From positions 100,484-164,483 of the forward strand of contig NZ_MBFM01000006.1 of the NCBI RefSeq assembly GCF_001696715.1: a DNA stretch of 64,000 bases. Reading direction: 5' to 3'. Source of the stretch: Thauera phenolivorans (GTDB lineage Bacteria; Pseudomonadota; Gammaproteobacteria; Burkholderiales; Rhodocyclaceae). Shown here piece by piece: positions 10,209 to 18,030 of the stretch (within the stretch, counting starts at the first letter, position 1; each line of letters starts with the position of its first letter). Below the pieces are notes generated by a model, which had not been told where the DNA came from, ran no database searches, and saw only the letters and a program-made list of their open reading frames with translations. The position numbers were made by a program, and so were the translations under genes.

Positions 10209-10820
10209 TCATGCCCGCGGCGACTGTTCGTCGCGCCAGGCGAGCATGCGTTCGACGTAGCGGGCGATGAGGTCGATCTCGAGGTTCACCCGGCTGCCCG
10301 CGGCAAGCTGCTTGAGGTTGGTCACCGCCACGGTGTGCGGGATCAGGTTGATCGAGAAGTCGCGTCCGTCCACCCGGTTGACCGTCAGGCTGACGCCATT
10401 GACGGTGACCGAGCCCTTCTTCGCGATGTAGCCGGCGATCTCCGCAGGGGCGCGGATCACCAGCTCGTGGCTCTCGCCGATCGGCGCGAACTTCAGCACC
10501 TCGCCGACGCCGTCGACATGGCCGGTGACGAGATGGCCGCCGAGGCGGTCGGCCAGGCGCAGCGCCTTCTCGAGATTGACCTCGTTGCCTTCGGCGTCGA
10601 GGCCGACGGTGCAGTTGAGCGTCTCGCGCGAGACGTCGAAGCTCAGGCGCGGGCCGTCGATCCCGATCACGGTGAGGCAGACGCCGCTGTTGGCGATGCT
10701 GTCGCCGATGATGACGTCGGACAGGTCGAGGCCGCCGCTGTCGACGGTCAGGCGGACGCCGTCCGCGAGCGGGGTGATGCGTTCGATGCGGCCGCAGGCG
10801 GCCACGATGCCGGAAAACAT
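10209..10820 (-). CDS. ribE: Riboflavin synthase, alpha subunit
   Basis: 203 residues with the two tandem lumazine-binding barrels of this trimeric enzyme: the first starts [15 protein letters not shown] and has [14 protein letters not shown], the second has GHVDGVGEV and [13 protein letters not shown]. It dismutates two lumazines to riboflavin. First gene of ribE-ribBA-ribH-nusB. I looked for an FMN riboswitch upstream; only 85 bases separate it from dsbD, filled by the dsbD terminator and a -10 box, so none is present there. Confidence 0.97.
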   Translation of the reverse strand: MFSGIVAACGRIERITPLADGVRLTVDSGGLDLSDVIIGDSIANSGVCLTVIGIDGPRLSFDVSRETLNCTVGLDAEGNEVNLEKALRLADRLGGHLVTGHVDGVGEVLKFAPIGESHELVIRAPAEIAGYIAKKGSVTVNGVSLTVNRVDGRDFSINLIPHTVAVTNLKQLAAGSRVNLEIDLIARYVERMLAWRDEQSPRA

Positions 10821-10850
10821 GAAAGGCCTGCCGGAATAGGGAAACGTCGA

Positions 10851-10856
10851 ATTGTA
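10851..10856 (-). promoter_or_regulatory. -10 box for the rib operon
   Basis: TACAAT on the minus strand lies 30 bases before the ribE start, directly downstream of the dsbD terminator. No clear -35 is seen. Confidence 0.4.
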
Positions 10857-10860
10857 GGCG

Positions 10861-10901
10861 AAAAAGCCCGCGAAAGCCGACCCTGGAGCGACCGCGCGGG
10901 C
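10861..10901 (-). terminator. Terminator of dsbD
   Basis: On the minus strand GCCCGCG and CGCGGGC form a perfect 7-bp stem closing a ~22-nt loop, followed by TTTTT. It starts 5 bases after the dsbD stop. Confidence 0.75.
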
Positions 10902-10905
10902 GCGC

Positions 10906-12717
10906 TCAGCTGCCGAGGGCGCGGTCGAGCACCGCGCCGAACGGCGCCGCCTTCATGAAGCCCACCACCCGCAGGCCCTCGCGTTCGCCCCCTTCGGCGT
11001 CGAAGAAGATGATGCCCGGCGGCCCGAACAGGCCGAAGCGCTTGAGCAGCGCCTTGTGCTCATCGTCGTTGGCGGTGACGTCGGCCTTCAGCAGCAGCAT
11101 GCGTCCCATGCGCTCGGCCACCTGGGGGTCGCTGAAGGTGAAGCGCTCCATCTCCTTGCACGACACGCACCAGTCGGCATAGAAGTCGAGCATCACCGGG
11201 CGATCGGTGGTCTCGAGCCTGGCCTCGAGCTCGGCCAGCGTGTTCACCTTCTCGAACTGCGGCACGGCGGCACGCGTGCCGGCCTCGGCGCGCAGCACCG
11301 CGAGCGGCTGCAACGGGTCGCGCGAGCCGGCCAGCGCGCCCACCAGCATCGCCGCGCCGGCCAGCAGCAGCACTACGCCGACGCCCTTCCAGAAGCGCTG
11401 CCAGCCCTTCGCCTGCGGCGGCAGCGGGTCGAGCGCATGGAGGAAGATCGCCGGGAACAGCAGCAGCGCCGTCCAGCCCAGCATCACCGCCAGCGGCGGG
11501 ATCACCGGGGTGAGCATCCACAGCGCGACCGCGAGCAGCATCACGCCGAAGGCTTTCTTGACGCCTTCCATCCACGGCCCGACCTTGGGCAGCAGGCTGC
11601 GCGAGGCCACGCCCACCGCGAGCAGCGGCGCGCCCATGCCGAGCGCCATCACGAACAGCGCCCAGCCGCCCAGCACCGCATCGCCGGTCTGCGCGATGTA
11701 GAGCAGGGCGCCGGCCAGCGGCGCCGCCACGCAGGGGCCGACGATCAGCGCCGACAGTACGCCCATCACGGCCACGCCGCCCACGCTGCCGCCCTTGCCG
11801 TGGCTGGCGGTGGTGGCGAGCCGGCTCTGCAGCGCGGTGGGCAGCTGCAGCTCGTAGAAGCCGAACATCGACAGCGACAACAGCACGAAGATCAGCGCGA
11901 ACACCGACAGTACCCATACGTTCTGCAGGGCCGCGCTCAGCATCGTGCCCGACAGGCCGGCGGCGACCCCCGCCAGCGCGTAGGTCACGGCCATGCCCAG
12001 CACGTAAGCGAGGGAGAGCGCGAAGGCGCGCGTGTGCGAGACCTTGTGGCCCTGGCCGACGATGATGCCCGACAGGATCGGGATCATCGGGAAGGTGCAC
12101 GGGGTGAAGGCGAGCAGCAGGCCGAAGCCGAAGAAGCTCAGCAGCACCAGGGGCACGCTGGCGCCGACGAGCAGGCGGGCGATGTCGCCGCTCTCGTCGC
12201 CGGCGACGCCGCCGTCCGTCGCCGCAGTGGGACTGGCGGCGCCTGCGCGGCCGGCGAGCGCGCGCTCGAGCAGTCCGCCCCCCAGCGCCACCGGCGGTGC
12301 GGCGAGGTCGATCGCGGCGGTCTGCGGCGTCGGCGGATAGCAGATGCCGCCGTCCCAGCAGCCCTGGCTGCTGACCGTCAGCGTGAAACGGCCGAGGCCC
12401 TCGGGCGCAACCACCGGCAGCAGCAGGCGCAGGCGGCCGCGGTGGGTCTCGACCTTGCCGAAGAAAGCGTCGTCATGGATCTCGCCGGCCGGCTTGTCCA
12501 TCGCGCCGAGCTGCACCGTGCCGGGGTCCGCCTCGAAGCGGAACTTGTCGCCGTAAAGGTAGTAGTCCTTGGCGATGTCGAACACCACCTCCACCGTGCC
12601 CGCGTCGAGCGCCTGCGCCTGCATCGCGAAGGCCTTCTCGGGGGCGATCGGGTTGGCCTGGGCGGCGGGGGAAAGCAGGCTCGCGAGCAGGGCGAGCAGC
12701 AACAGCAGTCTTTGCAT
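10906..12717 (-). CDS. dsbD: Thiol:disulfide interchange protein DsbD
   Basis: 603 residues in the three DsbD parts. A signal peptide (MQRLLLLLALLASLLSPAAQA) leads to the periplasmic alpha domain with the CWDGGICYPP redox pair. The eight-helix membrane domain carries its two cysteines in TPCTFPMIP and GPCVAAPLAG. The C-terminal thioredoxin domain has DFYADWCVSCKEM near residue 514. It carries electrons from cytoplasmic thioredoxin to periplasmic partners, including the CcmG encoded at 38 kb. The start at 12717 is set by the signal peptide. It is 38 bases after cutA, probably cotranscribed. Confidence 0.96.
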   Translation of the reverse strand: MQRLLLLLALLASLLSPAAQANPIAPEKAFAMQAQALDAGTVEVVFDIAKDYYLYGDKFRFEADPGTVQLGAMDKPAGEIHDDAFFGKVETHRGRLRLLLPVVAPEGLGRFTLTVSSQGCWDGGICYPPTPQTAAIDLAAPPVALGGGLLERALAGRAGAASPTAATDGGVAGDESGDIARLLVGASVPLVLLSFFGFGLLLAFTPCTFPMIPILSGIIVGQGHKVSHTRAFALSLAYVLGMAVTYALAGVAAGLSGTMLSAALQNVWVLSVFALIFVLLSLSMFGFYELQLPTALQSRLATTASHGKGGSVGGVAVMGVLSALIVGPCVAAPLAGALLYIAQTGDAVLGGWALFVMALGMGAPLLAVGVASRSLLPKVGPWMEGVKKAFGVMLLAVALWMLTPVIPPLAVMLGWTALLLFPAIFLHALDPLPPQAKGWQRFWKGVGVVLLLAGAAMLVGALAGSRDPLQPLAVLRAEAGTRAAVPQFEKVNTLAELEARLETTDRPVMLDFYADWCVSCKEMERFTFSDPQVAERMGRMLLLKADVTANDDEHKALLKRFGLFGPPGIIFFDAEGGEREGLRVVGFMKAAPFGAVLDRALGS

Positions 12718-12755
12718 CTTGGTTCGCTTGTGGAGGCCGGGCGGAAGCGCGCGCC

Positions 12756-13091
12756 TCAGTCGGTTTCGGCTTCGGTTTCGGACGCGACCCAGGCGAGGTA
12801 GGCCGGGAGGCCGCGCTCCACAGGGACCGCCACGATCTCGGGAAGTTCGTAGGGGTGGGCGGCGAGGATCGCGGCCTCGAGCGCGGGATAGCGCGCGGCG
12901 CTGGTCTTCAGCAGCAGCGGCACCTCGCTCGTGGTCTCGAGCGCGCCCTGCCAGCGATAGACCGAGGTGCACCCGGGGAGGACGTTGGCGCAGGCGACGA
13001 GACGCTGCGCCACCAGGCGGGCAGCGAGCTTCGCCGCCGCCTCGGCGTCGGGCAGGTTGGTCAACACGAGCAGGGTAGCGGTGGCGGACAT
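12756..13091 (-). CDS. cutA: CutA1 divalent cation tolerance protein
   Basis: 111 residues; matches CutA in length and motifs (LVAQRLVACANVLPGCTSVYRW, EVPLLLKTS, HPYELPEIVAVPV). CutA forms a very stable ferredoxin-like trimer in the cytoplasm; a copper tolerance role was proposed but the cutA-dsbD pairing is the more consistent fact. The ATG at 13091 gives the usual start MSATATLLVLTNLPD. The region upstream is cut off by the IS256 element 123 bases away, so its promoter may be partly displaced. Confidence 0.95.
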   Translation of the reverse strand: MSATATLLVLTNLPDAEAAAKLAARLVAQRLVACANVLPGCTSVYRWQGALETTSEVPLLLKTSAARYPALEAAILAAHPYELPEIVAVPVERGLPAYLAWVASETEAETD

Positions 13092-13213
13092 CGGCTGTCT
13101 CGGCGTACGGCAGGGGCGCCATTGTCCCAGACTTGCCGGCGGACAGAACTGTCGCCGGTCAAACCCAGCGCGAGAACGGCGATGGTGCCCCCGAGAAGTT
13201 GTGTGCGTCAAGT

Positions 13214-14596
13214 TGTGCAAAAGGGTTGATCAGGTATTCGGTTGATTCCGGGTTGCCGTGGTCGGCGCGCAGGGCGTAGCCCGGAGCGCCGACCACGGCG
13301 GCGGCCGTCAGGCGGCCAGTCTCAACAGCTCCTTCTTCTGCTCGGCCAGCAGTGCCATGTTCAGGTAACGGTTGTCCTCGAGCCACGTCTCGTGGGTTTC
13401 GACGCACAGCGCCCGAATCAGCCGCAGACACGACTCGGTGTTCGGGAAGATCCTCACCACGCGCGTGCGCCGCTTGATCTCCTCGTTGAGGCGCTCGAGC
13501 ATGTTGGTGCTCTTCAAGTGCTTGTGGTGCGCCCGGGGCAGCCGGTAGAAGCTCAAGGTTTCGCCGATGTTGCTCTCGGCCCAGTCGACGAGCTTCGGGT
13601 ACTTGCCCTGCCACTTGGTGATCCACGCCGCCAGATCGCGGTTGGCTTCCTGCAAGTCGCGCCGGTCGTAGATCCAGCGCAGCTCCTGCAGACAGTCGTC
13701 GTCGGCCTTCCTGGGCAGGTAATCGAGCGCGTTGCGCAGGAAATGCACATAGCAGCGCTGCCATGCCGCTTCGCACAACACCTCGCTGATCGCCTTCTTC
13801 AGGCCCGCGTGGTCGTCCGAGACCACGAACTCCACGCCGGTGAGCCCACGCTCCTTGAGCCGCAGCAGGAAGTCCTTCCAACTGCTCAGGCTCTCCCGGT
13901 TTGCCGTCTCGACCGCCAGCACCTGACGCTGCCCCTCCCAGTTGATGCCAATGGCGATCTGCACCGCCATCGAGCGGATCACACCGTCCTCGCGCACCTT
14001 CTCGTAGCGCGCATCCAGAATCACGTACGGATACGCCTCTTCCAGTTGCCGGCTGGCAAAGCGCTCGAGCGCCTCGTCCAGGCTCTTGTTGATCGCCGAG
14101 ATGGCCGAGGCCGAGAAGCTGTGCCCGCACAGCTCTTCGGTGATCGCCTTGACCTTGCGGGTCGAGACACCCTGCACGTACATCTCGGCCAACGCCGCCA
14201 CCAGCGCCTTCTCGCTGCGCGCATAGCGCTCAAACAGTGCCGTCGAGAATTCGCCGCTGCGGTCGCGCGGCACCCGCAGTTCCAGCTTGCCGATCCGCGT
14301 CACCAGCCCCCGGTGGTAGTAACCCGCCCGGTAACCGCTGCGCGTCTCGCTGCGCTCGCTCGGCGCCGCGCCGAGAAACTCCGTCATCTCGCCTTCGAGC
14401 ACCTCCTGCAGCGCTTCCTTCATCAGCGACTTCATCAGGTCACGGTCGCCAGACACCCACTCTTTCGCCGACAACGACACCGTATTACTCTTGCTCGTGG
14501 TCATGGTTTGCCCTCCTCAGGGATCAAGGTCGATCTGCACAATCAACCTCTTACCATGACCACCCTTCTCTGCAAGCCCGTTCGGGCTTTTGCACA
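13214..14596 (-). mobile_element. IS256-family insertion sequence
   Basis: The ends carry a 10-bp inverted repeat, TGTGCAAAAG at 13214-13223 and CTTTTGCACA at 14587-14596, giving 1383 bp with one transposase gene, normal for IS256. No matching 8-9 bp target duplication is seen (flanks GCGTCAAGT and CTGATCAGA). A GCCCGTTCGGGC hairpin followed by TTTT sits just inside the right end and could block read-through. The element marks the border between core chromosome and the ICE remnant. Confidence 0.85.
13308..14504 (-). CDS. IS256-family transposase (Mutator superfamily DDE)
   Basis: 398 residues, full length. Characteristic segments are RSGYRAGYYHRGLVTRIGKLEL, GVSTRKVKAITEELCG, ILDARYEKVRE (first catalytic Asp), VVSDDHAGLKKA (second Asp) and CYVHFLRNALD, with the STNMLERLNEEIKRRTRVVRIFPN region containing the catalytic Glu. 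No frameshift is visible, so the element may be active. It starts with MTTSKSNTVSLSA after an AGGAGGG-like site. Confidence 0.95.
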   Translation of the reverse strand: MTTSKSNTVSLSAKEWVSGDRDLMKSLMKEALQEVLEGEMTEFLGAAPSERSETRSGYRAGYYHRGLVTRIGKLELRVPRDRSGEFSTALFERYARSEKALVAALAEMYVQGVSTRKVKAITEELCGHSFSASAISAINKSLDEALERFASRQLEEAYPYVILDARYEKVREDGVIRSMAVQIAIGINWEGQRQVLAVETANRESLSSWKDFLLRLKERGLTGVEFVVSDDHAGLKKAISEVLCEAAWQRCYVHFLRNALDYLPRKADDDCLQELRWIYDRRDLQEANRDLAAWITKWQGKYPKLVDWAESNIGETLSFYRLPRAHHKHLKSTNMLERLNEEIKRRTRVVRIFPNTESCLRLIRALCVETHETWLEDNRYLNMALLAEQKKELLRLAA

Positions 14597-14666
14597 CTGA
14601 TCAGAACACTACCTGCGCGAACGGCCATCGCCTGTCGATGGCGATGTCACCAAGCTGCTCCATCAA

Positions 14667-14700
14667 CCCACGCGGGGGTTCCACACCTCCCGCGCTTGGG
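14667..14700 (+). repeat. GC-rich hairpin upstream of the DUF3577 gene
   Basis: CCCACGCGGG pairs with CCCGCGcttGGG around a ~12-nt loop. It lies 40 bases before the start codon, without a following T-run. Similar hairpins precede three other ICE genes (near 16000, 21700 and 23630). Confidence 0.55.
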
Positions 14701-14740
14701 TCCGGTGTGTCTCCGCCTCATTGTTCTCAGGAGATTCACC

Positions 14741-15295
14741 ATGACCACTTCCAACGAAAAGTCCTACTTCGATCTGCACATCACCGGCCTCGGGTATCTC
14801 AATCGCATCCGCGAAGTGAAACCCAAGAAAGGCGATTCCTTCCTGGCCTGCGACATTGCAGCGCTCAATGGCCCCATCGACGACGTCTCGTATGTGCGCT
14901 TCGACGCGCGCGTATCGGGATCTGAAGCGCAGCACCTGGTGCGTCGTTGCATACAGGCAGTCGATGCCGAGAAGAAGGTGATGATCGGGTTCCGCCTGGG
15001 TGACCTGTGGACCGACACCTTCACCTACTCCAAGGGCAAGCGTGCCGGCGAGCAGGGGGTGAGCCTCAAGGCCCGCCTGTTGTTCGTCAGTTGGATCAAG
15101 GTTGACGGCAGGCTCGTCTACAAGGCCGAACCCAAGTCGACCGAGACCGACGAGCGTGGTCCGGAGGTCACTCTGGCATCCGACCGACCCGCCGCGCAGC
15201 AAGGCCCGGTGCCGGCGTCATCCGAGCTCGTCACCGAAACTGCCGACGGCGACGCTGCCGACGTCCCTGCATGGGCTGTTGCCGAGTCGTTCTGA
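14741..15295 (+). CDS. DUF3577 protein, STY4534 family ICE replication protein
   Basis: 184 residues. The N-terminal ~125 residues (YFDLHITGLGYLNRIREV, FLACDIAALNG, FRLGDLWTDTFTY) are the DUF3577/STY4534 domain found in SPI-7- and ICEclc-type elements, likely an OB-fold single-strand-binding-like protein used in element maintenance. The C-terminal ~55 residues are acidic, low-complexity and probably disordered, as in SSB tails. The start at 14741 follows AGGAG at 14729-14733. First gene after the IS256 border. Confidence 0.85.
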   Translation: MTTSNEKSYFDLHITGLGYLNRIREVKPKKGDSFLACDIAALNGPIDDVSYVRFDARVSGSEAQHLVRRCIQAVDAEKKVMIGFRLGDLWTDTFTYSKGKRAGEQGVSLKARLLFVSWIKVDGRLVYKAEPKSTETDERGPEVTLASDRPAAQQGPVPASSELVTETADGDAADVPAWAVAESF

Positions 15296-15349
15296 TTCGC
15301 AAGGCGCATCCCCGGGGCTTCGTCCTCTCTTCGTCAGCAGGAGACTTTC

Positions 15350-15961
15350 ATGATCACCATCCCCGGCCAACTGGCCATCAAGACCATCCATGGCCGCAAC
15401 GGCGACTTCAATGTCGGCCGCCTGGCGACCTCGATCGGCGAGTTCGTCGTCAAGAACGCCGAACTCGATCAGTACGGCGAGGGCAAGTACGACGGTGATT
15501 TCGTCATCGTCGAGATTCGCCCCTCCACGTACAACGCCAACGGTCGCATGGTCATCGAGATCCGCGCCCATCTGGGCGGAATGGCGCTGTCCAACATCGA
15601 CGCCCTGAGCCGCGACGAAGCTCGCCAGTTGGGCCCGCAGGAAGTCGATCCGATCGACGAGGAAGCGCAGTCGCTCGCGCCGGCTTCGCCTCCGGCCAAG
15701 CCGAAGGCGAAGCAGGGAAGCCCGCGCGATCCCCTGGTCGATACCACGCCGTTCGGCAACGAGCCGGTCGCCGCATCCTCCGAAGCATCGGTCGAGGCGG
15801 ATGACGCGGTGCTGTTCGGCGCGCTCTGGCCGCTGAGCGAGATCGTCAAGCTCGATGCCACCGTGGATCGCCGCGTTCTGCGTCAGCAACGCGATCGTCT
15901 CGGTGCGTTGGGCTACAAGTTCGCGCCGCTGTCCCAGGACTGGCATCTCGCCAAGGCCTGA
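15350..15961 (+). CDS. DUF3275 family ICE protein
   Basis: 203 residues. The N-terminal ~90 residues (LAIKTIHGRNGDFNVGRLATSIGEF, GKYDGDFVIVEI) are the DUF3275 domain typical of ICE accessory regions, here separated by a Pro/Lys-rich linker from a C-terminal helical segment (DRRVLRQQRDRLGALGYKF). It follows the DUF3577 gene by 54 bases with its own AGGAG site, the order seen in ICEclc-like elements. Molecular role unknown; a DNA-maintenance role is inferred from context only. Confidence 0.8.
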   Translation: MITIPGQLAIKTIHGRNGDFNVGRLATSIGEFVVKNAELDQYGEGKYDGDFVIVEIRPSTYNANGRMVIEIRAHLGGMALSNIDALSRDEARQLGPQEVDPIDEEAQSLAPASPPAKPKAKQGSPRDPLVDTTPFGNEPVAASSEASVEADDAVLFGALWPLSEIVKLDATVDRRVLRQQRDRLGALGYKFAPLSQDWHLAKA

Positions 15962-15990
15962 TCCCAACCGTCGCGTCAGCGGCGCTACAC

Positions 15991-16022
15991 CACCCGCCGG
16001 GGTTCTTCCCCGGTGGGGCGGG
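15991..16022 (+). repeat. GC-rich hairpin upstream of the DUF932 gene
   Basis: CCGGGG TTCTT CCCCGG forms a perfect 6-bp inner stem, extended by CACCCG with GGGGCGGG. It lies 30 bases before the start codon. Confidence 0.65.
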
Positions 16023-16051
16023 ACTCCGGTCTCTCATCCAAGGAGATCGCC

Positions 16052-16783
16052 ATGCAACTCGCGTCCCGCTTTTCTCATCGGTCCCCAGTGCTGCGGTCGA
16101 ATCATCCGCTGTCGGATGATCAGATTCGTGCCGTCGCGCCCTCCATCTTCGCGGAAACCCCGCACGAAAGTCGCTCCGAGCGGTACAGCTACATCCGCAC
16201 GGCGACCGTGCTGACCGAACTGCGCAAGGAAGGCTTCCAACCGTTCATGGTGTGCCAGACCCGCGTGCGCCACGAGGACCGCCGGGATTACACCAAGCAC
16301 ATGCTGCGCCTTCGCCATGCGAGCCAGATCAACGGCGACGAGGCGAACGAAATCATCCTGATCAACTCGCACGATGGCACGAGTAGCTATCAGATGCTGG
16401 CAGGCATGTTCCGCTTCGTCTGCCAGAACGGCCTGGTGTGCGGCGACACGTTCGCCGACGTGCGCGTGCATCACAAGGGCAACGTCATCGATCAGGTGAT
16501 CGAAGGCGCCTACGAAGTACTACATGGCTTCGAACAGGTGCAGGACTCGTGCGACGGCATGCGTGCCATCGCGCTCGATGACGGCGAGGCCGAAGTCTTC
16601 GCCCGATCGGCCCTGGTTCTCAAGTACGACGAACCCGGCAAAACCCTGCCGATTACCGAAAGCCAGATCCTGCGCCCCCGTCGTTTCGACGACGCCCACG
16701 CGGACCTGTGGTCCACGTTCAACCGGGTGCAGGAGAACCTCGTCAAAGGCGGCCTGACCGGCAGCAGCGCCAATGGGCGATGA
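16052..16783 (+). CDS. DUF932 family ICE protein, ended early by an in-frame TGA
   Basis: 243 residues as read. The body (PSIFAETPHESRSERYSYI, FQPFMVCQTRVR, KHMLRLRH, FRFVCQNGLVCGD) is the DUF932 domain of phage and ICE proteins, function unknown. The frame is cut by TGA at 16781-16783. In the same frame the sequence then continues QRTRPVQGIDQNVRLNRALWLLAE to a stop at 16877-16879, and this is the family's normal C-terminus as I recall it. A single CGA to TGA change would explain it. The product probably lacks 32 residues. AGGAG precedes the start. Confidence 0.85.
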   Translation: MQLASRFSHRSPVLRSNHPLSDDQIRAVAPSIFAETPHESRSERYSYIRTATVLTELRKEGFQPFMVCQTRVRHEDRRDYTKHMLRLRHASQINGDEANEIILINSHDGTSSYQMLAGMFRFVCQNGLVCGDTFADVRVHHKGNVIDQVIEGAYEVLHGFEQVQDSCDGMRAIALDDGEAEVFARSALVLKYDEPGKTLPITESQILRPRRFDDAHADLWSTFNRVQENLVKGGLTGSSANGR

Positions 16784-16879
16784 CAGCGCACACGGCCTGT
16801 CCAGGGCATTGACCAGAACGTCCGGCTCAACCGGGCACTCTGGCTGCTCGCCGAAGGCCTGCGCAAGCTGAAAGCCTGA

Positions 16880-17249
16880 CCCCCAAGCGGATCGTGTCCA
16901 TCGCGGCATGGTCCGCTCTTTCTTTGCCGATCTGCGAGGTGGGCTTACGACTTCGACCTTGGCGTGCCAGATGACGTCTGCAAAGTCGCGGTCTACTCAC
17001 CGATCGTCAAGCTGCCAGCCGCTTCCTTTCCGACTGACAGCCTCGTGCTCGGCCCGACCCGACACCCACCGTCTCTCTCGATCGACGATCAACGGCCGCT
17101 ATCGGAACGCGTTTCCCAATAGCGGCATGCGGCCATGACCCGCCGTTCGGCCCGCAGGCAAAGTTGCCGCTAGAACGGCTGCTCCACTTGGGCTGCTGCC
17201 ATCCGGTCAGTTCCCTACCCGTTCTGTCCGAAGTACGGCAAGAAGGACG
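16880..17249. other. 370-bp gap between DUF932 gene and IS66 element
   Basis: No gene with a start codon and ribosome site is supported. An open stretch at 16940-17122 on the plus strand reads AYDFDLGVPDDVCKVAVYSP and similar protein-like text but has no start, so it may be a gene remnant. The last bases before the IS66 end also look coding but match nothing I recognise. Confidence 0.4.
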
Positions 17250-17331
17250 GTAAGCGCTCCACGAACCCCATCCTTACGTAGCCCTGGGTGAGCCCGCATG
17301 CTTCGGCTTCCGTTTTCCGGGGAGCACGAGC

Positions 17332-17649
17332 ATGTCGGAGCGCAGCACGTTTTGGTTGTCGCACCTGTCGGCGATCGAGGCCGAGGGCATCACCACGAAG
17401 GCCTACGCCGAGCGCGAGGGCCTGTCGCCGCAAGCGCTTTACCAATGGCGTAAGCGCCTGGTGGCCGGCGGTCGCCGCAGCCGCGCCAAGCTTGGCGGAT
17501 TCGTTCCGATCCAGATCGAGCCTTCGATGACGGCCCGCACGGGCTGCACGGTAATGATCGGCGCACAGCTGCGGCTCGAGTGCGCGACGCTGCCCGGCGT
17601 CGACTGGCTGGCCGCGCTGTCGGCGGCGCTCTCGGAGCGGAGGCGCTGA
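17332..17649 (+). CDS. tnpA: IS66 accessory protein TnpA
   Basis: 105 residues with an N-terminal helix-turn-helix of the IS66 Orf1 type: FWLSHLSAIEAEGITTKAYAEREGLSPQALYQWRKRL. It is needed with TnpB for IS66 transposition, probably in DNA binding. The stop overlaps the tnpB start (TGATG), indicating translational coupling. Confidence 0.92.
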   Translation: MSERSTFWLSHLSAIEAEGITTKAYAEREGLSPQALYQWRKRLVAGGRRSRAKLGGFVPIQIEPSMTARTGCTVMIGAQLRLECATLPGVDWLAALSAALSERRR

Positions 17650-18008
17650 TGCATCCGGGGCACACCATCGGCGCGGTGTATCTGTACCGGCCGGCGATCG
17701 ACTTCCGCAAATCCATCGGCGGGCTGTCGGCGCTGGTCGAGCAGGAACTGGGGCTAAACCCGTTCGGCGACGCGCTGTACCTGTTCATCAACCGCCGCCG
17801 CGACAAGCTCAAGGCGCTGTACTGGCACCGCAACGGCTTCTGCCTCTGGTACAAGCGACTCGAAGCCGAGCGCTTCGCCTGGCCGGCGGCCGAGGCGGGC
17901 CAGCCCACCTGCACGCTGACGATGAAGGAGCTTGAGTGGCTGCTCGAAGGCTTCGATCTGTGGGCGGCTAAACCGCATAAAACGCTGCATTACCAATCAG
18001 TTACGTAG
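17649..18008 (+). CDS. tnpB: IS66 accessory protein TnpB
   Basis: 119 residues: the IS66 Orf2 signature VYLYRPAIDFRKSIGGLSALVEQ, then FINRRRDKLKALYWHRNGFCLWYKRLE. The exact molecular role is unknown, but it is conserved in all three-gene IS66 elements. The ATG at 17649 was chosen for its one-base overlap with the tnpA stop. Confidence 0.93.
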   Translation: MHPGHTIGAVYLYRPAIDFRKSIGGLSALVEQELGLNPFGDALYLFINRRRDKLKALYWHRNGFCLWYKRLEAERFAWPAAEAGQPTCTLTMKELEWLLEGFDLWAAKPHKTLHYQSVT

Positions 18009-18030
18009 CATGATCGGGTATAATTCCGGC

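Noticed and set aside
10821-10905. FMN riboswitch before the rib operon
   Set aside because: The gap is only 85 bases and is taken up by the dsbD terminator and a -10 box; the multi-stem RFN pattern is absent.
11056-12801. Very long open frame on the strand opposite dsbD, and many similar antisense frames
   Set aside because: They are Arg/Gln/His-rich shadow frames caused by high GC, with no ribosome site or recognisable domain, and lie fully opposite genes with clear homology.
13092-13213. Left attachment site of the ICE near the IS256 element
   Set aside because: I looked for a copy of the tRNA-Gly 3' end (TGGAGCGGGTGAAGGGAATC) on both sides of the IS and found none.
16781-16783. TGA in the DUF932 gene as a selenocysteine codon
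   Set aside because: No SECIS-like hairpin directly follows, the family has no redox role that I know, and a CGA to TGA mutation is simpler.
18019-18024. TATAAT just before tnpC as an internal IS66 promoter
   Set aside because: No matching -35 at the right distance, and tnpABC are normally cotranscribed; likely coincidence.
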